DNA of 64,000 bases from NCBI RefSeq assembly GCF_003614925.1, contig NZ_QYLP01000094.1:1-64000 (forward strand), given 5' to 3'. Every line of letters starts with the position of its first letter. Within the stretch, counting starts at the first letter, position 1. Under the pieces are notes generated by a model. The model did no database searches and was not told where the DNA came from. It saw nothing but the letters and a program-made list of their open reading frames with translations. The stretch is from Arthrobacter celericrescens (GTDB lineage Bacteria > Actinomycetota > Actinomycetes > Actinomycetales > Micrococcaceae). Below, piece by piece: positions 46,001 to 55,500 of the stretch. The position numbers and the translations under genes are program-made.

Positions 46001-47866
46001 GTGAACCACCTGCAAACTTCCCTTGCGCCCAACGGCACCCTTTACCGGGACTTGAACGGCAACGGAGTGATGGATCCCTTCGAGGATCCCTCCCTCAGCC
46101 CTGGAGAACGGACGGCTGACCTCCTGCCCCGGCTCAGTCTCGAAGAGAAGGTGGGCCTGCTGTTTCACACAGTCATTGAGACCGGACCGGACGGGACCCT
46201 GTTGGAGCATCCCGGAAATATCAGCAAGTCCGGAACGTCGGTTGTTGTCGGGCAGAAGTTCATGAACCACTTCAACGTGCACGCCCTGGGAACTCCACGG
46301 CAGGCGGCCCGCTGGAGCAACGCGATCCAGAAACTCGCCGAATCGAATCCACACGGCATCCCGGTCACCATCTCCACGGATCCAAGGCACGCCTTCATTG
46401 AAAACACCGGCGTCTCCTTTAACGCGGGCCATTTCTCCCAGTGGCCCGAACCCATCGGCCTCGCCGCCATCGGCAGCACAGAGCTGATCCGGCGATTCGC
46501 CGACATCGCGCGGCAGGAATACACCGCCGTCGGGATCCGTGCCGCGTTGCACCCGACAGTGGACCTAGCCACCGAACCGCGCTGGGGCCGGCAGGCCGGC
46601 ACCTTCGGCCAGGACAAAGAGCAAACCTCGCAGTTCGCCGTCGAATACCTCAAGGGACTCCAAGGCGAGTCCCTTGGCCCGGGCTCCGTTGCCTGCACCA
46701 CCAAGCACTTTCCCGGCGGCGGCCCGCAACGCGACGGCGAAGACCCGCACTTCCCGTACGGCCGTGAGCAGGTCTACCCCGGGGGGCGCTTCGAGGAGCA
46801 CCTTGAACCCTTCCGGACCGCCATCGCCAACCACACCAGCGCCATCATGCCGTACTACGGAATGCCCGTCGGCCTCGAACTCGACGGTGAACCCGTCGAA
46901 GAAGTCGGTTTCGGCTACAACCGGCAGATCATTACCGGGCTCCTGCGGGAAAAGCTCGGCTACGCCGGGGTGGTCCTCAGCGACTGGGAACTCGTTAACG
47001 ACAATGTCGTGGGGGACAAAGTACTACCCGCCCGCGCTTGGGGGGTCGAGAACCTGACTGCAGCGGAACGCATGCAGAAGATCCTGAACGCCGGCGTGGA
47101 CCAGTTCGGCGGGGAAGAGTGCACGGAGCTGCTCCTTGGCCTGGTCCGTGATGGCATGGTCAGCGAAGGCCGGATCGACGAATCCGCGCGCCGGCTGCTG
47201 CTGGTGAAGTTCCAGCTGGGCCTCTTCGACAACCCCTACGTTTCGGAGGACGCGGCAGCCGTCCTCGTTGGCAACGATTCCTTCCGGGCCGAAGGGCACC
47301 GCGCCCAGGCACGTTCAGTGACAGTGCTGGCTGACGGAACCTCAGACGGAAGCCGCCTGCTGCCGCTGTCCGGCAAGCCCCGGATCTACGTCGAAGGCCT
47401 GGACCCGGCAGCCTTGGCGGGCACTGGATTTCCTGTTGACGTGCCCGAGGACGCCGACGTCGCCATCATCCGCCTCCACGCGCCGTGGGAGCACCGGCAG
47501 GATTTGTTCCTGGAGGAGGGCTTCCATGCCGGTTCCCTGGACTTCCCGCCCGGGCTCATTTCGCGACTGGCCGCGCTTTCCAAGAAGGTTCCATTGATCA
47601 TTGACGTCCGCCTGGACCGCCCCGCGATCCTCACCCCGCTGGCCCGGTTCGCCGGCGCGCTGGTAGGCACGTTCGGCGTTTCCGACGCTGCCCTGTTGGA
47701 CGCACTCACGGGGCGGATCCTCCCGTGCGGGCGGCTGCCCTTCGAGTTGCCATCCTCGATGGACGAGATCCGCGCCTCGCGGCCCGATGTGGCATCCGAC
47801 ACCCGGTCGCCGCTCTTCGCCAACGGGCACGGGCTGTCCCTGCTCCGGGGCACCGACACCGACTGA
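46001..47866 (+). CDS. Glycoside hydrolase family 3 (beta-glucosidase/xylosidase-like)
   Basis: A 621-residue GH3 enzyme with the N-terminal TIM barrel and the C-terminal alpha/beta sandwich. Substrate-binding KHFPGGG (about 235-241) and the nucleophile D328 in GVVLSDWEL are present. There is no signal peptide, so it cleaves glycosides brought in by the ABC system. The N-terminal DLNGNGVMDPFEDPSLSP looks like a calcium-loop-type sequence seen in some GH3 proteins. The specific sugar cannot be told. The start is a GTG at 46001 after GAGAGG. It is the last gene of the LacI-controlled operon. Confidence 0.9.
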   Translation: MNHLQTSLAPNGTLYRDLNGNGVMDPFEDPSLSPGERTADLLPRLSLEEKVGLLFHTVIETGPDGTLLEHPGNISKSGTSVVVGQKFMNHFNVHALGTPRQAARWSNAIQKLAESNPHGIPVTISTDPRHAFIENTGVSFNAGHFSQWPEPIGLAAIGSTELIRRFADIARQEYTAVGIRAALHPTVDLATEPRWGRQAGTFGQDKEQTSQFAVEYLKGLQGESLGPGSVACTTKHFPGGGPQRDGEDPHFPYGREQVYPGGRFEEHLEPFRTAIANHTSAIMPYYGMPVGLELDGEPVEEVGFGYNRQIITGLLREKLGYAGVVLSDWELVNDNVVGDKVLPARAWGVENLTAAERMQKILNAGVDQFGGEECTELLLGLVRDGMVSEGRIDESARRLLLVKFQLGLFDNPYVSEDAAAVLVGNDSFRAEGHRAQARSVTVLADGTSDGSRLLPLSGKPRIYVEGLDPAALAGTGFPVDVPEDADVAIIRLHAPWEHRQDLFLEEGFHAGSLDFPPGLISRLAALSKKVPLIIDVRLDRPAILTPLARFAGALVGTFGVSDAALLDALTGRILPCGRLPFELPSSMDEIRASRPDVASDTRSPLFANGHGLSLLRGTDTD

Positions 47867-47917
47867 TCTACTGTCGACGGCGGGCCGTCCTATTGCCGTC
47901 TTGCTAACGCGCCGCGG

Positions 47918-48331
47918 TCAAAAGTTCCTGGCTGCTCCGTATTCCTCATCGCCCACGTGCCCGGCCCACTCCGTTTCGGGGCCCTCCTGGTCCTCGGCGA
48001 GCCCTTCCCACATGGCCAGGTGGCACATGAAATCCCCGGACGTGGCGCCGTGCCAGTGCCACTCCCCCGGCGGCGTGTAGACGGTATCGCCGGGCTTCAT
48101 CACGATGACGTCGCCGCCGCGGGACTGCACCAGGCCGACGCCGTCCGTGACGTGGAGGGTCTGTCCGTTGGCGTGCCGGTGCCAGGCGGTGCGGGCGCCC
48201 GGGGCGAAGCGGACCAGGTTCACGCGGAGCCGCGAGGGTGCTTCGCCCTTGGCGATGACGTCGAAATGGACGTCGCCGGTGAACATGTCAGCGGGTCCCT
48301 TGGTGCTGGGGGTCTTGGACTGGAGTTCCAT
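47918..48331 (-). CDS. Cupin-domain protein
   Basis: A 137-residue single-domain cupin. The metal-binding set AWHRHANGQTLHV and PGEWHWHGAT is complete, which resembles small manganese cupins, including those with hydroxynitrile-lyase-like activity ((R)-mandelonitrile lyase-type annotation). The true reaction is unknown. It overlaps the end of the MFS gene by 44 nt on the same strand, so the two are probably translated together, along with the regulator upstream. Confidence 0.85.
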   Translation of the reverse strand: MELQSKTPSTKGPADMFTGDVHFDVIAKGEAPSRLRVNLVRFAPGARTAWHRHANGQTLHVTDGVGLVQSRGGDVIVMKPGDTVYTPPGEWHWHGATSGDFMCHLAMWEGLAEDQEGPETEWAGHVGDEEYGAARNF

Positions 48332-49529
48332 GGCGTCCTTCCGTGGAGGGTTGGTGGTGGTGGTCTGGTTCCGGCGCCGCCGGCCGGATGGCGCGGGCCC
48401 TGAGGGTGAGGACGAGCAGGGCGACGGCGGTGAGCCCCGCCGAGCAGGCGAAGACGCCGTGGTAACCCAGCGCCGTCGTGGTTCCGACGCTGATGACGAC
48501 GCCGGAGACCACCGCGCCGAGGCGCGCCGTGTTGCTCCACAGCCCGGAGGCGAGGCCCGGGCGCGGAATGATCTGCTGGAAGAGGGTCAGGCCCACGCCC
48601 GCCACGGTGCCGAAGAACCAGGCGTTGAGCGGCTGGAGGCAGATGAGGACCACAGGATCGGCCGCGAAAGTCATCGACGTGTAGTAGGCGATGCCCGCGA
48701 GGCAGCCGGCGGTGATGAGGACCCCGCTGGGGAAGCGGCGGCCGAGCCGCGCGATGATCAGGAGAGCCGGAACCTCGAGGGCGGCGCACGTTCCCAGGGC
48801 AAGGCCGGCCCAGAAGACCTCGCCGCCGAGGCCCTGGCTGACAAACAGTGCCATGAAAGACACCGCTGCGGTGTTGCTCGCCTGCAGGGCGACGAAGCCG
48901 AGCACGACGGCGGCGACGGCGGCCTTGCGGACCGGCGGGCCGGCGTCGGGCTTCTTCGACGCGGCACCGTGCCCGGCGTCCCGGCGCGCGATCATGGCCG
49001 CCGTGGTGCCGATGTTCAGGACGGCGATCGCAGCGATCGCCGCGAGCACTGCCCGTTCCCCGAAGGCCCCGATGATCAGGGTCGCCAGCGGCGGACCCGC
49101 CACCCATGCGATGGCGATGTAGGCCCGGGTGTTCACGACCTCGGCCACCTCCGCGCCCGAGTGCCGGAGGTGCGCGAACAGCAGGGACGTCCCCACTCCC
49201 GCAGGGGCGCCCAGGACGATCAGGGCGACGACGGCGGCCGGCAGCGTGGTTGCGGCCGCGAGCGCCGCGGCCAGGGCCAGGGTCAGCGCCCCGCACGCGA
49301 GCATGGGGCGCAGGTAGCTGCTCCTGCGGTCGGCGTAGGCCGGAAGCAGGAGGGAGGCGGCGAAGCCGCTGGCGTTGTAGGCGGCCAGGACCCAGCCGAC
49401 GTCGGCCGCCGTCGCCCCGAACAGGCCCGTCAGCAGCAGCGCCAGCACAGGGTTGAGGAAGGCGAACTGCAGCCCCCAGAGGAGGGCGGAAGACGGAACC
49501 AGGAGGCGCGGCAGTGGCCGGGCCGTCAC
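48288..49529 (-). CDS. MFS transporter, sugar-efflux (SetA/SotB-like)
   Basis: A 413-residue major-facilitator protein with twelve likely helices and a hydrophilic central loop (RRDAGHGAASKKPDAGPPVR). LLWGLQFAFLNPVLALLLTGLF at the N-terminus and the duplicated half-structure resemble the sugar efflux transporter group. It probably exports a sugar or sugar-like toxic compound. Its ATG overlaps the stop of the MmyB-like regulator as ATGA, and its end runs 44 nt into the cupin gene, so the three form a tight operon. The His/Pro-rich tail after the last helix is unusual. Confidence 0.82.
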   Translation of the reverse strand: MTARPLPRLLVPSSALLWGLQFAFLNPVLALLLTGLFGATAADVGWVLAAYNASGFAASLLLPAYADRRSSYLRPMLACGALTLALAAALAAATTLPAAVVALIVLGAPAGVGTSLLFAHLRHSGAEVAEVVNTRAYIAIAWVAGPPLATLIIGAFGERAVLAAIAAIAVLNIGTTAAMIARRDAGHGAASKKPDAGPPVRKAAVAAVVLGFVALQASNTAAVSFMALFVSQGLGGEVFWAGLALGTCAALEVPALLIIARLGRRFPSGVLITAGCLAGIAYYTSMTFAADPVVLICLQPLNAWFFGTVAGVGLTLFQQIIPRPGLASGLWSNTARLGAVVSGVVISVGTTTALGYHGVFACSAGLTAVALLVLTLRARAIRPAAPEPDHHHQPSTEGRHGTPVQDPQHQGTR

Positions 49530-50449
49530 GGGCGCTTTCCCGAGGGGGAATCAGTGGCCGCGGTTTCGGAGGCGGAATCCAGGCCGTTCCCCGCGGCGTT
49601 CAGTTCCTGCGTCTTCGCCCAGCTGCCGAGCAGCTTCAGGGCATCCGCGGTGGGGGTTCCGGCGGCGGCGGTGTAGACAAGGAGGGTCAGGCCGGGCTCG
49701 GACGGGAACTCCATCGCCTCGAAGTTCATTTCGAGGTCGCCCACCACGGGGTGGTGGAACCTCTTGAAGCCCGTGCGGTGGAAGCGGACGTTGTGCTTGG
49801 CCCAGCGCTGCCGGAACACCTCGCTGCGGGTGGAAAGTTCGCCGATCAGCTCACTGAGGGCCTTGTCATAGGGGTTCCTGCCGGCTTCGGAACGCAGCAT
49901 GGCCGCAACGTCGTCCGCAGCACGGTCCCAGTCCACGAAGAACTCCTTGGCAGCCGGATCGAGGTACAGGAAGCGGGCCGAGTTGGCGGGTTGTTCCGGA
50001 CCGTTCATCATGGGCGCGTACAGGGCCCGGGCCATGCTGTTGCTGGCCAGGTGGTCGTATCGGGCGTTGCGGATCCAGGCGGGAGCCTCCGTGATCGCGT
50101 CGAGCAGCTGCTGCATGGAAGCGCTGACTTGTTTCGGCGCCGCGTGCCGCTGCCGGGACGGTGCCGGGGTGGCGCGTTTCGCCAGGTCGAACAGGTGCGT
50201 TTGTTCGGCTTCGTCGAGCTGCAGGGCACGGGCCACGGCGTTGAGCACGCTCTCGGAGACGCCCCCGAGGTTCCCGCGTTCCATGCGGACGTAGTAGTCG
50301 ATGCTGACCCCGGCCAGCAGTGCCACCTCTTCCCGGCGGAGCCCCTGCACGCGGCGGTTGCCGCCGTAGGCGGGCAGCCCTGCCTTCTCGGGGGTGATCC
50401 GGGCCCGGCGGCTGCTGAGGAATTCGCGGATTTCGCTTCGGTGGTCCAT
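49526..50449 (-). CDS. Helix-turn-helix regulator with MmyB-like ligand-binding domain
   Basis: A 307-residue regulator. The XRE-type helix-turn-helix is GLRREEVALLAGVSIDYYVR, followed by an MmyB-like sensor domain (about 105-275) with ALYAPMMNGPEQPANSARFL and the C-terminal MNFEAMEFPSEPGLTLLVYT. Such regulators are common in actinobacteria and often control adjacent MFS or redox genes; the ligand may be a fatty acid or other small molecule. It leads the operon with the efflux pump and the cupin. The ATG at 50449 is chosen because the longer frame runs into a terminator. Confidence 0.9.
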   Translation of the reverse strand: MDHRSEIREFLSSRRARITPEKAGLPAYGGNRRVQGLRREEVALLAGVSIDYYVRMERGNLGGVSESVLNAVARALQLDEAEQTHLFDLAKRATPAPSRQRHAAPKQVSASMQQLLDAITEAPAWIRNARYDHLASNSMARALYAPMMNGPEQPANSARFLYLDPAAKEFFVDWDRAADDVAAMLRSEAGRNPYDKALSELIGELSTRSEVFRQRWAKHNVRFHRTGFKRFHHPVVGDLEMNFEAMEFPSEPGLTLLVYTAAAGTPTADALKLLGSWAKTQELNAAGNGLDSASETAATDSPSGKRP

Positions 50450-50528
50450 GTTTCCGACAGTACGCCTGGACCACCGGCGCTGGGAGGCACTGCCGTTACC
50501 TGTAAAGACAGGTACTCCCGCGCACAAA

Positions 50529-50573
50529 AAACCGGGGCTTGTCCGCGATTCCCGCGCGGACAAGCCCCGGTTT
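50529..50573 (-). terminator. Rho-independent terminator of the 82-residue protein gene
   Basis: A perfect 19-bp stem, AAACCGGGGCTTGTCCGCG with CGCGGACAAGCCCCGGTTT, has a 7-nt loop. Read on the minus strand it is followed by a T-run (the A-run at plus 50526-50531), 28 nt after the stop at 50601. Confidence 0.9.
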
Positions 50574-50600
50574 CGGGAGCCTCAGTCTTTCAAGCCCAGT

Positions 50601-50849
50601 CTATGCCCGGCGCAGCTCCACGCCGTCGGACTTCATGAAAAGCTGCTTGGCGGCCGCGTCGGCACCGGGACCGGCAGGCTCAAGCCAGACGACGTTTCCG
50701 CTGACGGAAACTTCCTGGACTTCCCCTGCCGCGATCACGTGCGCGTGCTTGACGACCTCGATCCGCTCCCCTGCAGCCAGGCTTGCCCAGTCGGCAACGG
50801 TGGCGGCATGTGCGATTCGCCTGGACAGGACGGATCCGCGTGACTTCAT
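50601..50849 (-). CDS. Small hypothetical protein (82 residues)
   Basis: A short soluble protein with segments ADWASLAAGERIEVVKHAHV and VSGNVVWLEPAGPGADAAAK. I do not recognise a domain, but the beta-rich middle looks like a small barrel. The ATG is preceded by AAAGGGG, and its own terminator follows, so it is expressed alone. An AT-rich stretch at about 50868-50900 (GTATTTTTTCG) probably holds its promoter. The gene lies between the MmyB regulator and hutH without sharing their transcription. Confidence 0.7.
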   Translation of the reverse strand: MKSRGSVLSRRIAHAATVADWASLAAGERIEVVKHAHVIAAGEVQEVSVSGNVVWLEPAGPGADAAAKQLFMKSDGVELRRA

Positions 50850-50963
50850 TGAACTTCTACCCCTTTGTGGATGTTCGTATCTTCGGTTATGTATTTTTTC
50901 GTCCGACAGGCCCGCGACATCGTCGGCGCGGACATGCCGTACCCCATAAGTTCTACTACACGA

Positions 50964-51009
50964 AAGGCGCCCCGGAGGCGGCTGTTGCCTAACATTTCCG
51001 GGGCGCCTT
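50964..51009 (-). terminator. Terminator hairpin after hutH
   Basis: A perfect 13-bp stem, AAGGCGCCCCGGA with TCCGGGGCGCCTT, has a 20-nt loop and begins 33 nt after the hutH stop on the minus strand. A short TTTC follows. Confidence 0.75.
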
Positions 51010-51042
51010 CCAATGTTTACCTGCGCTGCATTTTCTTCGCGA

Positions 51043-52635
51043 TCAGGCGAGGATTCCTACAGCGGATTCGGCGGCTTCGCGAACCGCACCGGAGCCCACC
51101 AGGCGGTCCGCTGCTTCCAGCTCCGGGGAGAGGAAACGGTCGGTGCCGGGACCGGCGACGACGGCGCGGAGCACCTCGAGCACGGCGGCACCGGCGGGGC
51201 CGGGGGTCAGTTCGCCGTCGGACAGTTTGGTGCGGATGTCGATGGCGCGGGCGCTGGTGACCAGCTCCACTGCCAGGACGCGGCGGAGGTTCTCCACGGC
51301 CTTGCGCAGCTTCCGGGCGGCGTGCCAGCCCATGGAGACGTGGTCTTCTTGCATGGCGGAGCTCGGGATGGAGTCCACCGACGCCGGAACTGCCAGCCGC
51401 TTGTTGTCCGAGACGAGCCCGGCCTGGGTGTACTGGGCGATCATGAGGCCGGAGTCCACGCCCGGATCGTCGGCCAGGAAGGCCGGCAGTCCGTGCGAGC
51501 GGGCCGGGTCCAGCATGCGGTCCGTGCGGCGCTCGGCGATGGAGGACAGGTCCGCCACGGCGATCGCCAGGAAATCCAACACGTAGGCCACGGGGGCGCC
51601 GTGGAAGTTGCCGTTGGAGGACACGCGGCCGTCCGGGAGGACCACCGGGTTGTCGATCGCGGCAGCCAGTTCGCGGGTGGCCACGAGCTCGGCGTGGGTC
51701 ACGGTGTCGCGGACGGCTCCGGCAACCTGCGGTGCACAGCGCAGCGAGTAGGCGTCCTGGACCCGGGAGTCGCCTTCGCGGTGCGAGGCCACGATCGGCG
51801 AGTTGGACAGCACCTTCAGCATGTTGTCGGCGCTGGCGGCCTGGCCCGGGTGCGGGCGAAGGGCGGCGTGCAGCTCGGGCAGGAACACCTGGTCCGTGCC
51901 GAGCAGCGCCTCGACGCTGAGCGCGGCGGTGATGTCCGCCGTCGTCATCAGGTTGCGGAGGTCCGCGATGGCCATGAGCAGCATGCCGAGCATGCCCTCG
52001 GTGCCGTTGACCAGCGCCAGGCCTTCCTTCTCGGCCAGGGTCACCGGCTCGATGCCGTGCTGGGCGAGCAGTTCGGCGACGGCGGGGCGGCCGGGGACGC
52101 CGTAGAGCTCGCCGTCGGGGCCGGTGGCTTCGCCTTCACCCATGAGCACCAGGGCGCAGTGGGACAGCGGGGCGAGGTCGCCGGAGCAGCCCAGCGAACC
52201 GAATTCCTTGACCACCGGGGTGATGCCGGCGTTGAGCAGCTTGACGAAGGTCTCCAGGACCACCGGGCGGACGCCGGTGCGGCCCGAGGCCAGGGTCTTG
52301 GCACGCAGGAACATGATGCCGCGGATGACTTCGCGTTCCACGGCCGGGCCCATGCCGGCGGCGTGGCTGCGGATCAGCGACTTCTGCAGCTGGGTGCGCA
52401 GCTCGTTCGGGATGTGGCGGTTGGCGAGGGCGCCGAAACCGGTGGACACGCCGTAGGCCGGGGTCTCGCTGTGGGCGAGGCCGTCGATGTGGGCGCGGAC
52501 CTTGGCCACCGTGTCCAGGGCTTCCTGGGAGATGGTGACCTTCGCGTCATGGCGTGCGACGGCGAGGACGTCCTCGGCGGTGATGCCGCTTGAGCCGAGG
52601 GTGACGGTCAGCGGTTCGTGGGTAATGGTGGTCAT
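51043..52635 (-). CDS. hutH: Histidine ammonia-lyase
   Basis: A 530-residue lyase that converts histidine to urocanate and ammonia, the first step of the Hut pathway. YGVSTGFGALANRHI with the catalytic Tyr, the MIO-forming region GSLGCSGDLAPLSH, and the conserved VVLPDGRVSSNGNFHG segment are all present. The MIO triad is C150-S151-G152, whereas the textbook triad is Ala-Ser-Gly. Cys at the first position has been seen in other actinobacterial HutH proteins as I recall. It starts 9 nt after the hutU stop, so they form one operon. Confidence 0.95.
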   Translation of the reverse strand: MTTITHEPLTVTLGSSGITAEDVLAVARHDAKVTISQEALDTVAKVRAHIDGLAHSETPAYGVSTGFGALANRHIPNELRTQLQKSLIRSHAAGMGPAVEREVIRGIMFLRAKTLASGRTGVRPVVLETFVKLLNAGITPVVKEFGSLGCSGDLAPLSHCALVLMGEGEATGPDGELYGVPGRPAVAELLAQHGIEPVTLAEKEGLALVNGTEGMLGMLLMAIADLRNLMTTADITAALSVEALLGTDQVFLPELHAALRPHPGQAASADNMLKVLSNSPIVASHREGDSRVQDAYSLRCAPQVAGAVRDTVTHAELVATRELAAAIDNPVVLPDGRVSSNGNFHGAPVAYVLDFLAIAVADLSSIAERRTDRMLDPARSHGLPAFLADDPGVDSGLMIAQYTQAGLVSDNKRLAVPASVDSIPSSAMQEDHVSMGWHAARKLRKAVENLRRVLAVELVTSARAIDIRTKLSDGELTPGPAGAAVLEVLRAVVAGPGTDRFLSPELEAADRLVGSGAVREAAESAVGILA

Positions 52636-52644
52636 TCTTGTTTC

Positions 52645-54444
52645 CTACTTCTCTGGGGCCACGCCGGCGAGGGACCCGGCCTGAGCTTGCGAAGGCTGGG
52701 AGCCGGTGGGGATCATGGGGATGCGGACGCCGCGTTCGTTGGCGACCTCGACGGCGCGGTCGTAGCCGGCGTCGACGTGGCGGATGACACCCATGCCGGG
52801 GTCGTTCGTCAGCAGGCGCTCGAGCTTCTGGGCCGCGAGTTCGGTGCCGTCGGCCACGGAGACCTGGCCGGTGTGGATGGAACGGCCGATGCCCACGCCG
52901 CCGCCGTGGTGGATGGACACCCAGGTCGCACCCGAGGACGCGGCGGTCAGGGCGTTCAGCAACGGCCAGTCCGCGATCGCGTCCGAACCGTCCTTCATGG
53001 CCTCGGTCTCCCGGTACGGGGACGCCACGGAACCGGAGTCCAGGTGGTCACGGCCGATCACGATCGGAGCCTTGACCTTGCCCTCGGCAACGAGCTTGTT
53101 GAACAGCAGGCCGGCCTGGTGGCGTTCACCGTAGCCGAGCCAGCAGATCCGGGCCGGCAGGCCCTCGTACTCGACCCGTTCCTGGGCGGCGTCGATCCAC
53201 TTGTGCAGGTGCTTGTTCTCCGGGAACAGCTCCTTGATCGCCTCATCGGTGACGCGGATGTCCTCCGGGTCCCCGGACAGTGCCACCCAGCGGAACGGGC
53301 CCAGGCCCTCGCAGAACAACGGACGGATGTACGCCGGAACGAAACCCGGGAATTCGAAGGCCCGGCCGTAGCCGCCCTTGCGCGCCTCATCCCGGATCGA
53401 GTTGCCGTAGTCGAAGACCTCGGCCCCGGCGTCCTGGAACTCCACCATGGCCTGTACGTGGCGGGCCATGGACGCCTGGGCCTTCTTCGTGAACCCTTCC
53501 GGATCGGCCTCCGCCTCGGCGTGCCACTCCTGAACGGTGATGCCCTCGGGCAGGTAGGACAGCGGGTCATGGGCACTGGTCTGGTCGGTGACGACGTCGA
53601 TGGTCAGCTCGCCGTCCCGGTGGCGGCGCAGCAGCTCCGGGAACACCTCGGCGGCGTTGCCCACATAACCCACGGACCAGCCGCGGCGCTCGGCCTTGGC
53701 CTTGTTCACCTTGGCGATCGCGGCATCCAGGTCGGTCTCGACCTCGTCCAGGTAACGCTTGCCCACACGGCGGCGCAAACGGGTCTCGTCCACGTCCACG
53801 ATCAGGCACGCCCCGTCGTTCAGGGTCACGGCCAAAGGCTGGGCCCCGCCCATGCCGCCGCAACCACCGGTCAGGGTCAGGGTCCCCGCCAAAGGCCCTT
53901 CGGTGGAGCCTTCGACGGCCGAACCCTCCAAAGACGCAGCCGGGTGGCGGCCCTCGGCGGCCAGCTTGTTCCCCACGGCGGCGAAGGTTTCGTAGGTGCC
54001 CTGCAGGATGCCCTGGGTGCCGATGTAGATCCAGGAACCGGCGGTCATCTGCCCGTACATCATCAGGCCCTCGGCCTCCAAGCGGCGGAACTCGGGCCAC
54101 GTCGCCCAGTCGCCCACGAGGTTGGAGTTGGCAATCAGCACCCGCGGGGCCCACTTGTTCGTGCGGAAGACACCCACGGGCTTGCCGGACTGGACCAGCA
54201 GGGTCTCGTCCTCTTCCATGTCCTTCAAGGTCGCCGAGATCGCGTCGAACGCCTTCCAGGACCGGGCGGCACGGCCCGTGCCGCCGTAGACCACCAGGTC
54301 CTCCGGGTGCTCGGCGACCTCCGGGTCCAGGTTGTTCATCAACATGCGCAGCGGCGCTTCGGTCTGCCAGCTCTTCGCGGACAGCTCCGTACCGCGGGGC
54401 GCCTTGACCGGGCGGGTTCCGGTAGTGAAATCGGCGGGTGCCAT
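52645..54444 (-). CDS. hutU: Urocanate hydratase
   Basis: A 599-residue NAD-dependent enzyme that turns urocanate into 4-imidazolone-5-propionate, step two of histidine breakdown. The N-terminal [16 protein letters not shown], the dinucleotide-binding [13 protein letters not shown] and the C-terminal [17 protein letters not shown] are diagnostic. It is somewhat longer than usual (about 555), mainly because of an insertion near residues 166-184 before the glycine-rich loop. The ATG at 54444 has AAGGAG at 5 nt. It is the first gene of hutU-hutH, downstream of a putative IclR-type operator at 54544. Imidazolonepropionase (HutI) is not in the window. Confidence 0.95.
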   Translation of the reverse strand: MAPADFTTGTRPVKAPRGTELSAKSWQTEAPLRMLMNNLDPEVAEHPEDLVVYGGTGRAARSWKAFDAISATLKDMEEDETLLVQSGKPVGVFRTNKWAPRVLIANSNLVGDWATWPEFRRLEAEGLMMYGQMTAGSWIYIGTQGILQGTYETFAAVGNKLAAEGRHPAASLEGSAVEGSTEGPLAGTLTLTGGCGGMGGAQPLAVTLNDGACLIVDVDETRLRRRVGKRYLDEVETDLDAAIAKVNKAKAERRGWSVGYVGNAAEVFPELLRRHRDGELTIDVVTDQTSAHDPLSYLPEGITVQEWHAEAEADPEGFTKKAQASMARHVQAMVEFQDAGAEVFDYGNSIRDEARKGGYGRAFEFPGFVPAYIRPLFCEGLGPFRWVALSGDPEDIRVTDEAIKELFPENKHLHKWIDAAQERVEYEGLPARICWLGYGERHQAGLLFNKLVAEGKVKAPIVIGRDHLDSGSVASPYRETEAMKDGSDAIADWPLLNALTAASSGATWVSIHHGGGVGIGRSIHTGQVSVADGTELAAQKLERLLTNDPGMGVIRHVDAGYDRAVEVANERGVRIPMIPTGSQPSQAQAGSLAGVAPEK

Positions 54445-54543
54445 GGTGGCTCCTTCGTCTCTGGAGGGGTGGTGGGGGAAAGATCTTCTGTATCCAGTAG
54501 AGCCTGTCCACGGCTGCCGCGGAATGGCTTTTCTGGGGGTGGT

Positions 54544-54559
54544 GTCCGGGATTCCAGAC
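54544..54559. promoter_or_regulatory. Candidate hut-regulon operator before hutU
   Basis: GTCCGGGATTCCAGAC differs at one base from the hutG site (15572-15587) and at one base from the site at 55568-55583. It is 99 nt upstream of the hutU start codon, after the palindromic repeat that ends the IclR gene. Confidence 0.6.
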
Positions 54560-54593
54560 TGGCGCGGGAGGCCCTCGGCTGCTTGCCCCCGGC

Positions 54594-54663
54594 CGCCCAA
54601 CTAGCTCGCATTTAATGTCGTTTTGAGGCTCCAAAACGACATCTATTGCGAGCTAGTTGGGCG
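54594..54663. repeat. Complete dispersed palindromic repeat (copy 2)
   Basis: Two 32-nt arms, starting CGCCCAACTAGCTCGCA and ending TGCGAGCTAGTTGGGCG, pair with three mismatches round a 6-nt loop (AGGCTC). It begins 8 nt after the IclR stop codon and probably terminates that transcript before hutU. It is the same family as the copies at 10620, 13361 and 30984. Confidence 0.85.
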
Positions 54664-54670
54664 AGCGTGT

Positions 54671-55477
54671 CTACTGGGCCGGACGGCCGTAGATGCGGTT
54701 CGAGAGTTCGTCCGCGGCCTTCTGGATGCGCCCGGCGAGCGCCGGCCACTCGTCCGCCGCCACCTTGTCTTCGAGGAAGGTCACGGCGACGGCCGCCGTC
54801 GGCCATCCCAAGTGGTCAGTGACCGCGGCGGCGACTGACCCAAACCCGGGCGTGACCTCGCCATGTTCGGTGGCATAGCCGCGCTGGCGCACCTGGTCCA
54901 GGTGCGAGGACAGGGCCGAGTACTTCATGATGGGCGATTCCATCTCGTGCCGGGCCGTGAAGGCGGCTGCGTTCGGGTAGAGGGCGCGCACCTGCGACTT
55001 GGGCAGCGCGGCAAGGATGGCGCGGCCGCTGGCGGTGAGGTGGCTGGGCAGGCGGACGCCGACGTCGGTCACCAGGGACGGGCGGTTCTTGGCCCGTTCT
55101 TCCACGATGTAGAGCACGTCGCGGCCGTGCAGCACGGCAAGGTGCGCGCTCTCGCCGATCGCGTCCACGAGGGAGGCGAGCATCGGGCGCCCCAGGCGGG
55201 AGAGCGGTTCCTGCCGGGAATAAGCCGAGCTCAACTCGAAGGCGCTGATGCCCAGGCCGTAGCGCTGTTCCTCATGCAGGTGCATCACGAAGCCGTTGGC
55301 CTCCATCACCCCCAGCAGGTGGTAGACGCTCGATCGCGGCAGGCCCAGGGACGTGGCAATGTTCGACGCCGCCATCGGGCCCCGGCGGGAGGCCAGCAGT
55401 TTGAGGATGCGTAGGGTGTTCTCGGCTGCGGGGACTTTGGAAGTGGCTTTGCCCGGCGCCAGCGGTTGTGCGGTCAT
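54671..55477 (-). CDS. IclR-family regulator, likely of histidine utilisation
   Basis: A 268-residue IclR-type protein. The N-terminal winged helix includes MAASNIATSLGLPRSSVYHL and EANGFVMHLHEEQRYGLGI, and the effector domain has LTASGRAILAALP and VTPGFGSVAAAVTD. It lies directly upstream of hutU-hutH in the same direction. Three operator-like copies precede its own gene, and matching sites precede hutU and hutG, so I infer that it controls the hut genes and itself, with histidine or urocanate as effector. Activation or repression cannot be decided. Confidence 0.88.
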   Translation of the reverse strand: MTAQPLAPGKATSKVPAAENTLRILKLLASRRGPMAASNIATSLGLPRSSVYHLLGVMEANGFVMHLHEEQRYGLGISAFELSSAYSRQEPLSRLGRPMLASLVDAIGESAHLAVLHGRDVLYIVEERAKNRPSLVTDVGVRLPSHLTASGRAILAALPKSQVRALYPNAAAFTARHEMESPIMKYSALSSHLDQVRQRGYATEHGEVTPGFGSVAAAVTDHLGWPTAAVAVTFLEDKVAADEWPALAGRIQKAADELSNRIYGRPAQ

Positions 55478-55500
55478 GGTTCCTCATCAGAAGGGTAAGT

